The notes beneath the pieces are model-generated. The model was not told where the DNA came from. It worked only from the letters and a program-made list of their open reading frames with translations, and ran no database searches. 64,000 bases of DNA from Streptomonospora mangrovi (lineage in GTDB: Bacteria; Actinomycetota; Actinomycetes; Streptosporangiales; Streptosporangiaceae): the NCBI RefSeq assembly GCF_027604915.1, contig NZ_JAJAQC010000033.1, positions 1 to 64,000 of the forward strand, given 5' to 3'. Of this stretch, positions 42,228 through 50,368 are shown in pieces; the stretch's first letter is position 1; each line of letters begins with the position of its first letter. Both the position numbers and the translations under genes were made by a program.

Positions 42228-43217
42228 TTACGCGGGGTCCTCTCCCACCACGAGCAGCGTCTTGCCGACGACCGTGCGCGCCTCCATCGCGGCGTGGGCC
42301 TCGGCGGCGCGGTCCAACGGGAGGGTCGCGCCGATGAGCGGGATCAGGCGACCGGCGGCGGCCTCCTCCAGCGCTCGGCGGGTCCGCTCCTGGGTGTGGG
42401 CGCCGAAGCCGAAGAGCTGGGACAGCGGCAGGACCGCCACGCCCCGCTCGGCGGCCAGCGCCGGTGCGACTTCGGTGGCCGCGCCGCTGGAGGCGCCGTG
42501 CACCGAGAACCGGCCGCCGCGCGCGACCAGGCCGAACCCCGTCCGGCCGATCTCACCCCCGACACCGTCGAAGACCAGGTCGAACCCGGCGTCGCCGGTC
42601 GCCGCGCGGGCCTCCTCGGCCCAGTCGGGCCGGGAGTAGTCGATCGCGGCCTCGGCGCCCAGCTTGCGCACCGCCGCCAGCTTGGCCTCGCCCCGCGCCG
42701 CGCCGACCACCCGCGCACCGGCCGCGAGGGACAACTGCACCAGCAGGCTGCCCAGCCCGCCCGCCGCCGCCTCCACCAGCACGAACTCGCCCGCGCCGAC
42801 GCCCGCGCCCGCCACCAGGCCGATCGCCGTGCTGCCGTCGCTTTGCAGGGCGGCGGCCTCGGCGAGGGACACGCCGTCGGGGACGGGGATCAGCGACGCC
42901 GCCACGGCCACGGCGCGCTCGGCGTTGCCGCCCACCTGCCCCGGGGTGCGGCCCAGCACGCGGGTGCCCACCAGGCCGGCCGGCACGCCCTCGCCGACCG
43001 CCCGCACCCGTCCGGCGACCCCGCTGCCGGGGATGTAGGGGACCTCGGGCAGCGGCGGGCCGGGCGTGAAACCGCGCCGCAACTGCGTCTGCACGAAGTC
43101 GATCGGCGCGACCGCCACGTCCACGACCACCTCGCCGGGACCGGCCTGGGGTTCGGGCACCTCGCGCGGCCGCAGCACCTCGGGTCCGCCGTACTCCTCC
43201 ACGACCACCGCACGCAT
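42228..43217 (-). CDS. NADPH:quinone oxidoreductase (zinc-less MDR family)
   Basis: A 329-residue medium-chain reductase. The N-terminal GroES-like domain (MRAVVVEEYGGPEVL) and nucleotide motif AAAGGLGSLLVQL are those of quinone reductases; zinc-ligand cysteines are absent. It reduces quinones or enones with NADPH. A perfect 14-bp palindrome lies 64-77 bp upstream of its start, suggesting repression by a local regulator. Upstream of the helicase start there are 284 bp (41944-42227) without a gene I can support. Confidence 0.9.
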   Translation of the reverse strand: MRAVVVEEYGGPEVLRPREVPEPQAGPGEVVVDVAVAPIDFVQTQLRRGFTPGPPLPEVPYIPGSGVAGRVRAVGEGVPAGLVGTRVLGRTPGQVGGNAERAVAVAASLIPVPDGVSLAEAAALQSDGSTAIGLVAGAGVGAGEFVLVEAAAGGLGSLLVQLSLAAGARVVGAARGEAKLAAVRKLGAEAAIDYSRPDWAEEARAATGDAGFDLVFDGVGGEIGRTGFGLVARGGRFSVHGASSGAATEVAPALAAERGVAVLPLSQLFGFGAHTQERTRRALEEAAAGRLIPLIGATLPLDRAAEAHAAMEARTVVGKTLLVVGEDPA

Positions 43218-43280
43218 GTCGGTTCTCCCTCACTCGCACCGGCGCCCGGTGCGGGCGCGTCCGTGACCGAGCCTGCATCG

Positions 43281-43294
43281 TCAACCATGGTTGA
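43281..43294. promoter_or_regulatory. Perfect palindrome upstream of the quinone oxidoreductase
   Basis: TCAACCATGGTTGA is fully self-complementary over 14 bases and lies in the promoter region of the minus-strand reductase. No regulator gene is adjacent. Confidence 0.5.
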
Positions 43295-43353
43295 GGTCAA
43301 GCGGAGCCAAGCGGCGGCCGGGGCGCCGGCCCGTGGGGCGGCGGCTCAACCGC

Positions 43354-43854
43354 TCAGCCGCGCTCGATCCGGTGCAGGCGCACGTCGCGCAGTTCGCCGT
43401 CGGCGGCCGTGGCGGTGAGGTAGGTGTGGTGGGGCTGGCGGCGGCGGTCGGTGGGCGACCCGGGGTTGAGCAGCCGCAGGCCCGTGGGCGCGGTGGTGTC
43501 CCACGGGATGTGGGAGTGGCCGAAGACCAGCACGTCGGCGTCGCCGAACCGCGCGGCCATGCGCTTCTCGCGCCCGGCGGAGGGGCCGGTCTCGTGGACC
43601 ACGGCCAGGCGCACGCCCTCCAGTTCGGCGCGGGCGACCTCGGGCAGGCGGGCGCGCAAATCGGGGCCGTCGTTGTTGCCGTAGACGCCGATCAGCCGCC
43701 GGGCGCGCGCCTGGAGGTCGGTGAGCGACCCGAGGTCGCACCAGTCGCCGGCGTGCACGACCACGTCGGCGCGGTCGACCTCGGCCAGCACCTGGTCGGG
43801 CAGCACCCGGGCGCGGCGCGGGATGTGGGTGTCGGAGATGATCAGCAGCCTCAT
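43354..43854 (-). CDS. Metallophosphoesterase, YfcE/MJ0936 family
   Basis: A 166-residue protein starting at ATG 43854. Motifs of calcineurin-like phosphodiesterases are complete: SDTHIPRR, HAGDWCD, GNNDGPD, VVHETG, and GHSHIPW. The length is that of the small MJ0936/YfcE phosphodiesterases, which hydrolyse phosphodiester bonds with two metal ions. The in vivo substrate is unknown. It is upstream of and co-directional with the quinone reductase, with 136 bp between them. Confidence 0.9.
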   Translation of the reverse strand: MRLLIISDTHIPRRARVLPDQVLAEVDRADVVVHAGDWCDLGSLTDLQARARRLIGVYGNNDGPDLRARLPEVARAELEGVRLAVVHETGPSAGREKRMAARFGDADVLVFGHSHIPWDTTAPTGLRLLNPGSPTDRRRQPHHTYLTATAADGELRDVRLHRIERG

Positions 43855-43933
43855 CGCCGCCCACGATAGCCCCCGCGTCCGCTCGCGCGCGGCCCGCCGC
43901 ACGCGAGCGGAGGCACACCGCGGAAAACCCGGG

Positions 43934-43965
43934 CCGGTACGCCGGTACGCCGGTACGCCGGTACG
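43934..43965. repeat. Tandem octamer CCGGTACG x4
   Basis: Four perfect head-to-tail copies of CCGGTACG in the gap between the phosphoesterase start and the stop of the next reductase gene. The unit overlaps the palindrome CGGTACCG only partly. Function unknown; a slippage-prone simple repeat. Confidence 0.9.
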
Positions 43966-43986
43966 CCCGGACCCGGGACCGCGTCC

Positions 43987-44958
43987 TCAGGCTCCGGCGA
44001 CGTCCACGACGATCTTTCCGGTGGTGTGGCCCGTCTCCCCCGCGCGGTGGGCGTCGGCGATCCGGTCGAGGGGGAACACCTCGCTGACGTGCGCCTTGAG
44101 GAGGCCCCGGGAGACCAGGTCGGCCACCGCCGACATTCCGGCGTGGTCGTGCTCCACCAGCATGGCCGCCGCCCGCATGCCCCGTTCGCGGGCCTGGGCG
44201 ATGACCTCCTCCTGGCCGACGGGCAGGGTCGTCACCAGGGTGCCGCCCGGGCGCAGCGTGTCCAGGGAGCGCATGCCGTAGTCGCCGCCCACCGTGTCCA
44301 GCACCACGTCGAGCCCGTCGAGTTCGGCGGCGAAGTCCACCGCGCGGTAGTCGATCACCTCCTCGGCGCCCAGACCCAGCACGAACTCGTGCTTTTTGGC
44401 GCTGGCGGTGCCCACCACCCGCGCACCGCGCGCCGCGGCGATCTGCACGGCCAGGTGCCCCACTCCCCCGGCCGCCGCGTGGACGAGCACGCGCTGCCCC
44501 TCGGCCAGGCCGGCGGTGTCGACCAGCGCCTGCCAGGCGGTCAGCGCGGCGAGCGGCACGCCCGCGGCCTCGACGTGGCCGAGCCCGGCGGGCTTGCGGG
44601 CGAGGGCGCGCGTGGGCGCGGTGACGTAGTCGGCGAAGGACCCGGCGCCGTAGGGGTAGGGCAGCATGCCGAAGACCTCGTCGCCGGGTTCGAGCAGGGT
44701 CACGCCGATCCCCACCCGCTCCACCACTCCGGAGACGTCCCACCCCAGCACGTAGGGCGGGTCGCCGAGGAACCGGCGGCCGGAGCGGTGCTTCCAGTCG
44801 GTGGGGTTGAGGCCGGCGGCGTGCACGCGCACGAGCACCTGGGAGGGGCCGGGCTCGGGGACGGGGCGCTCGACCAGGCGCAGGACCTCGGGACCGCCGA
44901 AGCGGTCCTGGACGACGGCGCGCATGGCTGCGGGCGGGTCGGTGTGTCGGGAAGTCAT
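43987..44958 (-). CDS. NADP-dependent quinone oxidoreductase-like MDR protein
   Basis: A 323-residue medium-chain reductase from ATG 44958; a shorter start at ATG 44925 (MRAVVQ) is possible. The nucleotide motif AAAGGVGHLAVQIA and N-terminal VQDRFGGPEVL place it with zinc-less quinone oxidoreductases. It is paralogous to the reductase at 42228 but clearly diverged. Substrate unknown. Confidence 0.88.
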   Translation of the reverse strand: MTSRHTDPPAAMRAVVQDRFGGPEVLRLVERPVPEPGPSQVLVRVHAAGLNPTDWKHRSGRRFLGDPPYVLGWDVSGVVERVGIGVTLLEPGDEVFGMLPYPYGAGSFADYVTAPTRALARKPAGLGHVEAAGVPLAALTAWQALVDTAGLAEGQRVLVHAAAGGVGHLAVQIAAARGARVVGTASAKKHEFVLGLGAEEVIDYRAVDFAAELDGLDVVLDTVGGDYGMRSLDTLRPGGTLVTTLPVGQEEVIAQARERGMRAAAMLVEHDHAGMSAVADLVSRGLLKAHVSEVFPLDRIADAHRAGETGHTTGKIVVDVAGA

Positions 44959-45068
44959 GCCCCCAGGCTGCCGCGTGCGGCCCCGCGGTGCCAGCACCGG
45001 CCCGCCGGAAGGCGCGGTTCACGCGGTGGCGTGGCTCACCGGACGGAGCGACACCGCGACGCGGGGCG

Positions 45069-45863
45069 TTACGGCACGATCGAGTCGACGTAGCCGCCGT
45101 CGACACGGACGGCGGCGCCCGTTGTGGCGGCGGCCTGCGCGGAGCTGAGGTAGACCACCAGGTTGGCGATCTCCTCGGGTTCGATCAGCCGGCCCAGCAG
45201 GGACTGCGGGCGGTGCTCGCGCATGAACACGCGCTGGGCCTCCTCCCACGGCAGGTCCCGGTCCACCAACTGGTAGACGAAGTCCTCGACGCCGCCGGTG
45301 TGGGTGGGGCCCGCGATGACCGAGTTCACCGTCACCCCCGTGCCGGCCGCCTCCTTGGCGAACCCGCGCGCCACGGCCAGCAGCGCGGTCTTGGACATGC
45401 CGTAGTGGATCATCTCGGCGGGGATGACGACGGCGGAGTCGCTGGCGATGAACTGCACCCGCCCGAACCCGCGCTCCATCATGCCCGGCAGGTAGGCGCG
45501 GGTCAGCCGCACGCCCGCCAGGACGTTGACCTCGAAGTAGCGCCGCCACTCGTCGTCGGAGATCTCCAGCGCGGGCGCCGATCCGAAGATGCCCAGGTTG
45601 TTGACCAGGATGTCGGCGTCGGGCAGGGCGGCGACGGCCTGCGCCGCGCCGTCCTCGGTGGCGACGTCGGCGGCCACCGCCACCACGTCGGCGCCGGGGA
45701 CCTCCGCGCGCAGCCGCTCCACCGCCTCCTCGACCCGGGCGGCGGTGCGGCCGTTGACCCCCACGCGGGCGCCCGAGCGGGCCAGCCCGGTGGCGATGGC
45801 CTCGCCGATGCCCTGGGTCGAACCGGTGACCAGTGCCGTCCTGCCGCTGAGGTCGAGTCGCAT
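45069..45863 (-). CDS. Short-chain dehydrogenase/reductase
   Basis: A 264-residue SDR from ATG 45863 after AAAGG. Cofactor motif TGSTQGIG, GVNGR (NADP-type Arg), NNLG, and catalytic Tyr/Lys in HYGMSKTAL. It has a longer substrate loop (residues about 190-225, HTGGVEDFVYQLVDRDLPWEEAQ) typical of the FabG-like branch that acts on bulky substrates. It is followed by the co-directional MDR reductase; a shared detoxification role is possible. Confidence 0.88.
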   Translation of the reverse strand: MRLDLSGRTALVTGSTQGIGEAIATGLARSGARVGVNGRTAARVEEAVERLRAEVPGADVVAVAADVATEDGAAQAVAALPDADILVNNLGIFGSAPALEISDDEWRRYFEVNVLAGVRLTRAYLPGMMERGFGRVQFIASDSAVVIPAEMIHYGMSKTALLAVARGFAKEAAGTGVTVNSVIAGPTHTGGVEDFVYQLVDRDLPWEEAQRVFMREHRPQSLLGRLIEPEEIANLVVYLSSAQAAATTGAAVRVDGGYVDSIVP

Positions 45864-46063
45864 CGGCGCGCCTTTCGTCGTCTCCGTGGTGTCCTCGCCG
45901 GTGCGCCGGGGGTGGGCCGCGCACCGGTCCCCATCGTGGCAAGGGGGCGGTGCCGGGGGCGATGCGCCACGCGCGGGCGGGCTGTGAGGACCCCCACCCC
46001 GGCGCGCGCCCGTCCGCCGACCGGACGCGGCGCGGCACGGGTGCGGGCACGCGGGCACGGCGA

Positions 46064-46091
46064 AGGGCGGCGCCCCAGGGGGCGCCGCCCT
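46064..46091 (-). terminator. Perfect 13-bp hairpin after hsp20
   Basis: Arms 46064-46076 (AGGGCGGCGCCCC) and 46079-46091 are exact complements with a minimal loop, 65 bp past the stop of the minus-strand hsp20 gene. The remaining bases of 45864-46155 show no gene. Confidence 0.65.
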
Positions 46092-46155
46092 CGGCAGAGG
46101 CGACCGGGGCGCGGGAGGCGCCGCGCGCCCCCGCGCGGCGCCGGCGCCGGGCGGG

Positions 46156-46593
46156 TCAGGCGTTGATCTGGCGCGCCTGGCCGCTGCCGCCGGCGGCGAC
46201 GCTGATCTTGCGCGGCTTGGCCTGCTCGGCGACCGGGATGCGCAGCGTCAGCACGCCGTCGGTGTAGTCGGCCGCGATGCGGTCGGTGTCGAGCGTCTCG
46301 CCCAGGAAGAGCTGCCGCGAGAAGGAGCCGTAGGGGCGTTCGCTGACCACCGGGTCGCGCCCCTCGGCGCCGGCGGAACCGGGGCGCTCGGCGCGGACCG
46401 TCAGGACGTTGCGCTCGACCTCCAGGTCGATGGAGTCGGCGCGCACGCCCGGCAGGTCGAAGGAGACGACGAAGGTGTCGCCCTCGCGGTAGGCGTCCAT
46501 CGGCATGGCCGCCGGACGGGCGGCGGAGTCGTCGAGCAGCCGCTGGGCGAGGCGGTCGAACTCCCGGAAGGGGTCGGTACGCATCAGCATCAT
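46156..46593 (-). CDS. Small heat-shock protein, Hsp20/alpha-crystallin family
   Basis: A 145-residue chaperone from ATG 46593, five bases after GGAGG. The alpha-crystallin domain spans about 33-135 with [22 protein letters not shown] and the closing [11 protein letters not shown]; the N terminus [17 protein letters not shown] is typical of actinobacterial Hsp18. It holds unfolding proteins under heat or solvent stress without ATP. A HAIR-like site lies just upstream. Confidence 0.95.
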   Translation of the reverse strand: MMLMRTDPFREFDRLAQRLLDDSAARPAAMPMDAYREGDTFVVSFDLPGVRADSIDLEVERNVLTVRAERPGSAGAEGRDPVVSERPYGSFSRQLFLGETLDTDRIAADYTDGVLTLRIPVAEQAKPRKISVAAGGSGQARQINA

Positions 46594-46618
46594 GGTCACC
46601 TCCTGCGTGCTCAGCAAA

Positions 46619-46639
46619 CCTGATGCGTCGACACTCAAC
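46619..46639. promoter_or_regulatory. HAIR-like heat-shock element before hsp20
   Basis: CCTGATG-N7-ACTCAAC matches the HspR/HAIR consensus CTTGAGT-N7-ACTCAAG at about 10 of 14 positions with the correct spacing, 26 bp before the hsp20 start. One half-site is good, the other weak. Confidence 0.35.
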
Positions 46640-46832
46640 TTTGTTGCCGACCTCCCGCGCGGATAAACCTTCGGATCCCCGGTTTTTTCTCCCGTGCGGC
46701 GCCCCCGATCGCGGACCTGACCTGGCTCTCAGCCCCACCGCCAGGCCCCCGCACGCCACCGGCCCGGCCGCCGGTGCGCGGCGGCCGGGCCGGGTCGTTC
46801 GTTCGGGGGATCGCCCCCACACCGCGCGGGCG

Positions 46833-47816
46833 CTACTCCCCTGCGCCCCCCGCGTCCCCGGCGCGCAGTCGGGGGATCACCTCGTTGGCGTAGAAGTCGA
46901 AGAAGCCGTCCTGGTCGGGGCCGATCTGGCTGACGTAGACCTCATCGGCCCCCGCCTCGTAGTAGGGCCGGATCGCCGCCAGGTGCGCCTCGGGGTCGGG
47001 CCCGCACGGCACCTGCGCGGCCACGCGCTCCTCGGTGATCAGCTCGTCGGTGACCTGGCGGAAGTGCCGGGGCAGCGGCAGGATCTGGGAGGTCTCCCCC
47101 GGCAGGGCGTCGTTGGGCCACTGCCGCCGGGCCAGCGCCCGCGCCTGCGCGGCGTCGGGACCCCAGCAGACGTGCAGGCCGCCCTGCACCGGCCGGCCCT
47201 CGCCGCCGCTGGCGCGGAACTCCCGCACGGTGTCGGCGGCGGGACCCATGATGATGAGCCCGTCGGCGATCCGCCCGGCGGTGTCGGCGGCCTTGGGGCC
47301 GAAGGCCGACATCAGCACCCTCGGCGGCTCCTCGGGCAGCGTGTAGATCCGGGCGCCGTCCACCGTGTAGTGGGTGCCCCGGTGCGAGACCAGCCGACCG
47401 GTCCACAGCTCGCGCATGAGCCCCACGGCCTCTTCGAGCATCTCCAGCCGCTCGGGCGCCGAGGGCCAGGGGTCGCCGAAGATGTGCTCGTTGAGCGCCT
47501 CGCCGGTGCCCACGCCCAGTGCGAACCCGCCGGGCAGCAGCGCGCCGGCGGTGGCGGCGGCCTGGGCGACGATCGCGGGGTGGATCCGCCGGATGGGGCA
47601 GGTCACGGCGGTGGTCACCGGCAGCGGGACGGTCTCGCCGATGGCGCCGATGACCGGCCAGACGAACGACGCCTGGCCCTGCCGGTCCAGCCAGGGGTGG
47701 AAGTGGTCGGAGATCCACAGCCCGTCGAACCCGGCCTCGTGGGCCATGCGCGCCTGGCGCACGAGTTCGCGGGGCGGATGCTGCTCGGTCGACAGGAAGT
47801 ACCCGATGCGCGGCAC
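46833..47816 (-). CDS. F420-dependent LLM-class oxidoreductase, FGD-like
   Basis: A 327-residue luciferase-fold protein from GTG 47816 after GAAGGAGA. The motifs ISDHFHPW (with the His and Trp that in glucose-6-phosphate dehydrogenase FGD contact substrate) and GVGTGEALNEHIFG match the F420-dependent G6P-dehydrogenase-like subfamily. It should use cofactor F420; whether glucose-6-phosphate is the substrate is open since FGD paralogues vary. The 283 bp upstream to 48099 hold nothing I can support as a gene. Confidence 0.87.
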   Translation of the reverse strand: MPRIGYFLSTEQHPPRELVRQARMAHEAGFDGLWISDHFHPWLDRQGQASFVWPVIGAIGETVPLPVTTAVTCPIRRIHPAIVAQAAATAGALLPGGFALGVGTGEALNEHIFGDPWPSAPERLEMLEEAVGLMRELWTGRLVSHRGTHYTVDGARIYTLPEEPPRVLMSAFGPKAADTAGRIADGLIIMGPAADTVREFRASGGEGRPVQGGLHVCWGPDAAQARALARRQWPNDALPGETSQILPLPRHFRQVTDELITEERVAAQVPCGPDPEAHLAAIRPYYEAGADEVYVSQIGPDQDGFFDFYANEVIPRLRAGDAGGAGE

Positions 47817-48099
47817 GGCTCTCCTTCGGCGTGGTGGGAGGAACGAGGAACGCGGCGGGCGGCACGCGGGGCGGCGGGCGCCGCCGGCACCGGGCCGCGC
47901 CGGCGGCCGACGGCTGACGGCTGACGGCCAACCGTCGACGCCGGATCCCGGCGGACGCGGACTCGACGACCTGCGCGGGTGCGACGACCTGCACCGACGC
48001 GGTGGCGTGCGCGGTCGCCCTGGCGTGACGTGCGCGGGCGCGGCGGCCCGCTGTCGCACCGCCGCGCCGCCGTCCCCCCGGGCGCCGCCGGGGGGCGGA

Positions 48100-48498
48100 T
48101 CAGGTGCCGCCGCGACTGCCCGCGAGCGTGAACCGCCGCAGGTCCTCGGGCAGGCCGCCGCGCACCTTGGTCATCACGTTGACGGTGGCCTCGTCCAGCA
48201 CCTCGAACACGGCGCGGGCGGCGTAGGACGCCTGCGACCGGTCGGCGTGGGCGCGCGCGGCCACCCGGTCCACGAACTCGTCCTGGCCGAAGCGCTCGGT
48301 GGGGTCGTACTGGTCGGTGACGCGGCGCACGTTCTCGCCGATCTCCTGCGGGAGCTGCGCGGCGAGGTCGTCGGCGAGGTCGGGGTTGATCCGCTCGGCG
48401 ACCGTTTCGAGCGTGGCCCGGGTGAACGCCTCGGCGCTCCCACGGCTGTCCAGGCGGGCGCGGGCCTGCACCTGTCCGATGAACGCGTCGTGCTGCAT
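48100..48498 (-). CDS. DUF2267 protein
   Basis: A 132-residue protein from ATG 48498. It is composed of two similar helical units: FIGQVQARARLDSRGSAEAFTRATLETVAERI and FVDRVAARAHADRSQASYAARAVFEVLDEAT, with LPQEI between, the pattern of DUF2267. Such proteins are soluble and often lie near stress genes, as here with hsp20. Molecular function unknown. Confidence 0.88.
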   Translation of the reverse strand: MQHDAFIGQVQARARLDSRGSAEAFTRATLETVAERINPDLADDLAAQLPQEIGENVRRVTDQYDPTERFGQDEFVDRVAARAHADRSQASYAARAVFEVLDEATVNVMTKVRGGLPEDLRRFTLAGSRGGT

Positions 48499-49054
48499 CT
48501 CGCCCTCCAGTCCTGGCGCGTGTGTGCGTGCACTCCGCCCGGCCTGCGCGGGCCTGTCGGCCGGGCGGACGGTTTCGCCACCGGGTCCGCTACCACGGGG
48601 GCCGCGAGGTATGCGCGGCGGCGCGCACGGGCCGCGACGGTTTCCGGCGCACCGGTGCGGGTTAGTCGGCCGGTAGCTGTAACGGAGCGCACGAAGAGAA
48701 CGCGGGCCGCCGCTGGCAGCGCCGCGACCGCACAGCAGCGCAGTGCACGACAGCGGAGCGCCGGGCGGGACCGGCCCGTTCCACGCGGACCGGCCCCGGT
48801 GTCCGGCATCTGCTCATACGCCTTACCTCCAGGCAACGGAGGCATCGCCATCGTAGAAGTGGCGTGTGACAATTTCGGGTGGCAGGCGCCGCGGCACCGC
48901 ACCCCCGGGCGGGCCTGACGCGGGACCGGCCGGTCCCCGCACCGGCGGGCCGGCGCCGCTCCGGCACCGGTCCGACGTACCCCTGGTGTTCGTCCGCCGA
49001 TCGCCTCCCGGCGGTGGCTTCTGCGCGCGCACGTTCGAGGAATGGGAGTAGCCC
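48499..49054. other. 556-bp intergenic region with no supported gene
   Basis: Between the divergent DUF2267 and sulfotransferase genes. Short frames exist (for example GTG 48866 to 49051, 61 codons, Pro/Gly/Arg-rich) but none has a good ribosome site or a recognisable product. The GTGTGACAATTT stretch at about 48864 is a possible promoter element for the sulfotransferase. Confidence 0.4.
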
Positions 49055-50143
49055 GTGGCACAGCGGCTTGTCCTGCACATAGGTGTGCAGAAATCAGGAA
49101 CGACGTATCTGCAACAGATGATGCAGGACCGCGCGCGCGAACTGGCCGCGATCAACGTCCTGTACCCCGTCCCGCCCCGCCGGCCCGATGCCGGGCGGCT
49201 CAACCACCACGAGACCGCCTCCTACGGCCTGCTCGGCACCGAGTACCCGTGGGTGACCGAGGAGCGCTCGGCCCAGGAGAAGGCATGGTGGGCCAACCTG
49301 CGCAAGCAGGTGCGCGACTGGTCGGGCACCGCGATCGTCTCGGCCGAGGCGCTGTCGGTGGTGCGGACCGACGCCGCGCGGCGCACCATCGAGGAGTTCG
49401 GCGTGCCGGAGAACACCGACGTGTTCATCACCGGGCGCGGCCTGGGCAAGCTGCTGCCGTCGGTGTGGCAGCAGCACGTCCGCAACGGCCACGCCACCAG
49501 CTACGACCGCTACCTGCGCCAGCTCGCCCGGCAGCGCGACCGGGGCTGGGAGGAGTTGGAGCAGGACCCCAAGACCCACCTGTGGCGGGCGTTCGCCCTC
49601 GGCCGGCTGGCCCAGCGGTGGGCCGCGCTCGTGGGTCCCGAGCGGGTGACACTGGTCACCAACCCGGGCTCGCCCGCCGACCGGCTGTGGCACCGCTTCC
49701 TGGAGGCCATCGACCTGGGCGACACCTCGGGCCTGCCCGCCCCCGACACCGCCACCACCGTGCACAGCGGGGTGACGGCACCGGAGGCCGAGGTGCTGCG
49801 GGCGGTCAACGGCAACCTGATGGGGGAGGGGTGGGACCGGGCCTCGACCCGCAAGCTCCGGACGCAGGTCATCGAGGAGTTCGCCGGGCGCGAGAAGCGG
49901 GGACCGCGCCTGGGCGTCCGCTCGGGGTTCCGCGACCGGGTCGCCGCCTGGAGCCGGGAGGACATCGACGATCTGCGCGAGTCGAAGGTGCGGATCGTCG
50001 GTGACATCGCCGAACTCCACTACGACCCCGAGAGCGAGCCGGCCGAGCCCACCCCCGCCGAGATCGCCGAGGCCGCCGGCACCGCCGTGCGCGCCGCCGC
50101 CGACTGGGCGCCCAGCCGCCGCGAGGCGGCCAAGGCCAAGTAG
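49055..50143 (+). CDS. PAPS-dependent sulfotransferase-like protein
   Basis: A 362-residue protein from GTG 49055. The N terminus VLHIGVQKSGTTYLQQMM (about 6-23) is the 5-prime PSB loop of sulfotransferases, which binds the PAPS phosphosulfate. The 3-prime-phosphate loop is less clear, perhaps TGRGLGKLLPSVWQQHVRNG at about 130. It could sulfate a carbohydrate or lipid acceptor. No sulfate-activation genes are nearby. The C-terminal 50 residues are Ala/Glu-rich and probably flexible. Confidence 0.82.
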   Translation: MAQRLVLHIGVQKSGTTYLQQMMQDRARELAAINVLYPVPPRRPDAGRLNHHETASYGLLGTEYPWVTEERSAQEKAWWANLRKQVRDWSGTAIVSAEALSVVRTDAARRTIEEFGVPENTDVFITGRGLGKLLPSVWQQHVRNGHATSYDRYLRQLARQRDRGWEELEQDPKTHLWRAFALGRLAQRWAALVGPERVTLVTNPGSPADRLWHRFLEAIDLGDTSGLPAPDTATTVHSGVTAPEAEVLRAVNGNLMGEGWDRASTRKLRTQVIEEFAGREKRGPRLGVRSGFRDRVAAWSREDIDDLRESKVRIVGDIAELHYDPESEPAEPTPAEIAEAAGTAVRAAADWAPSRREAAKAK

Positions 50144-50190
50144 CGCACGGCGGCCCGCGCACCGGCGTGGGCGCCCGGCGGTCAGCCGAC

Positions 50191-50232
50191 GCGCACGCGG
50201 CGGCCCCGGAGATCCGGGGCCGCCGCGTGCGC
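50191..50232. terminator. Perfect 20-base inverted repeat, bidirectional terminator
   Basis: Bases 50191-50210 are the exact reverse complement of 50213-50232, separated by two bases. It lies between the convergent sulfotransferase and monooxygenase genes and should stop both transcripts. Confidence 0.8.
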
Positions 50233-50368
50233 GCGGGGACACGGGCCTACGGGGACGCGGGCGAGCGGCGGGGGCAGGCGCTCGACGTGCGGCGGGGTGC
50301 GGCGGCACGCCCCCTCCCCCACGGCTCCCCTCCCCTGTCCCCGCCCTGTCCCGCCCCTCCCGCCTGCC

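Noticed and set aside
43934-43965. CRISPR-like array
   Set aside because: Units are 8 bp head-to-tail with no spacers, and no cas gene is in the window.
48866-49051. 61-codon GTG-start ORF before the sulfotransferase
   Set aside because: No ribosome site, Pro/Gly/Arg-rich, no recognisable motif, and it ends just before the sulfotransferase without coupling.
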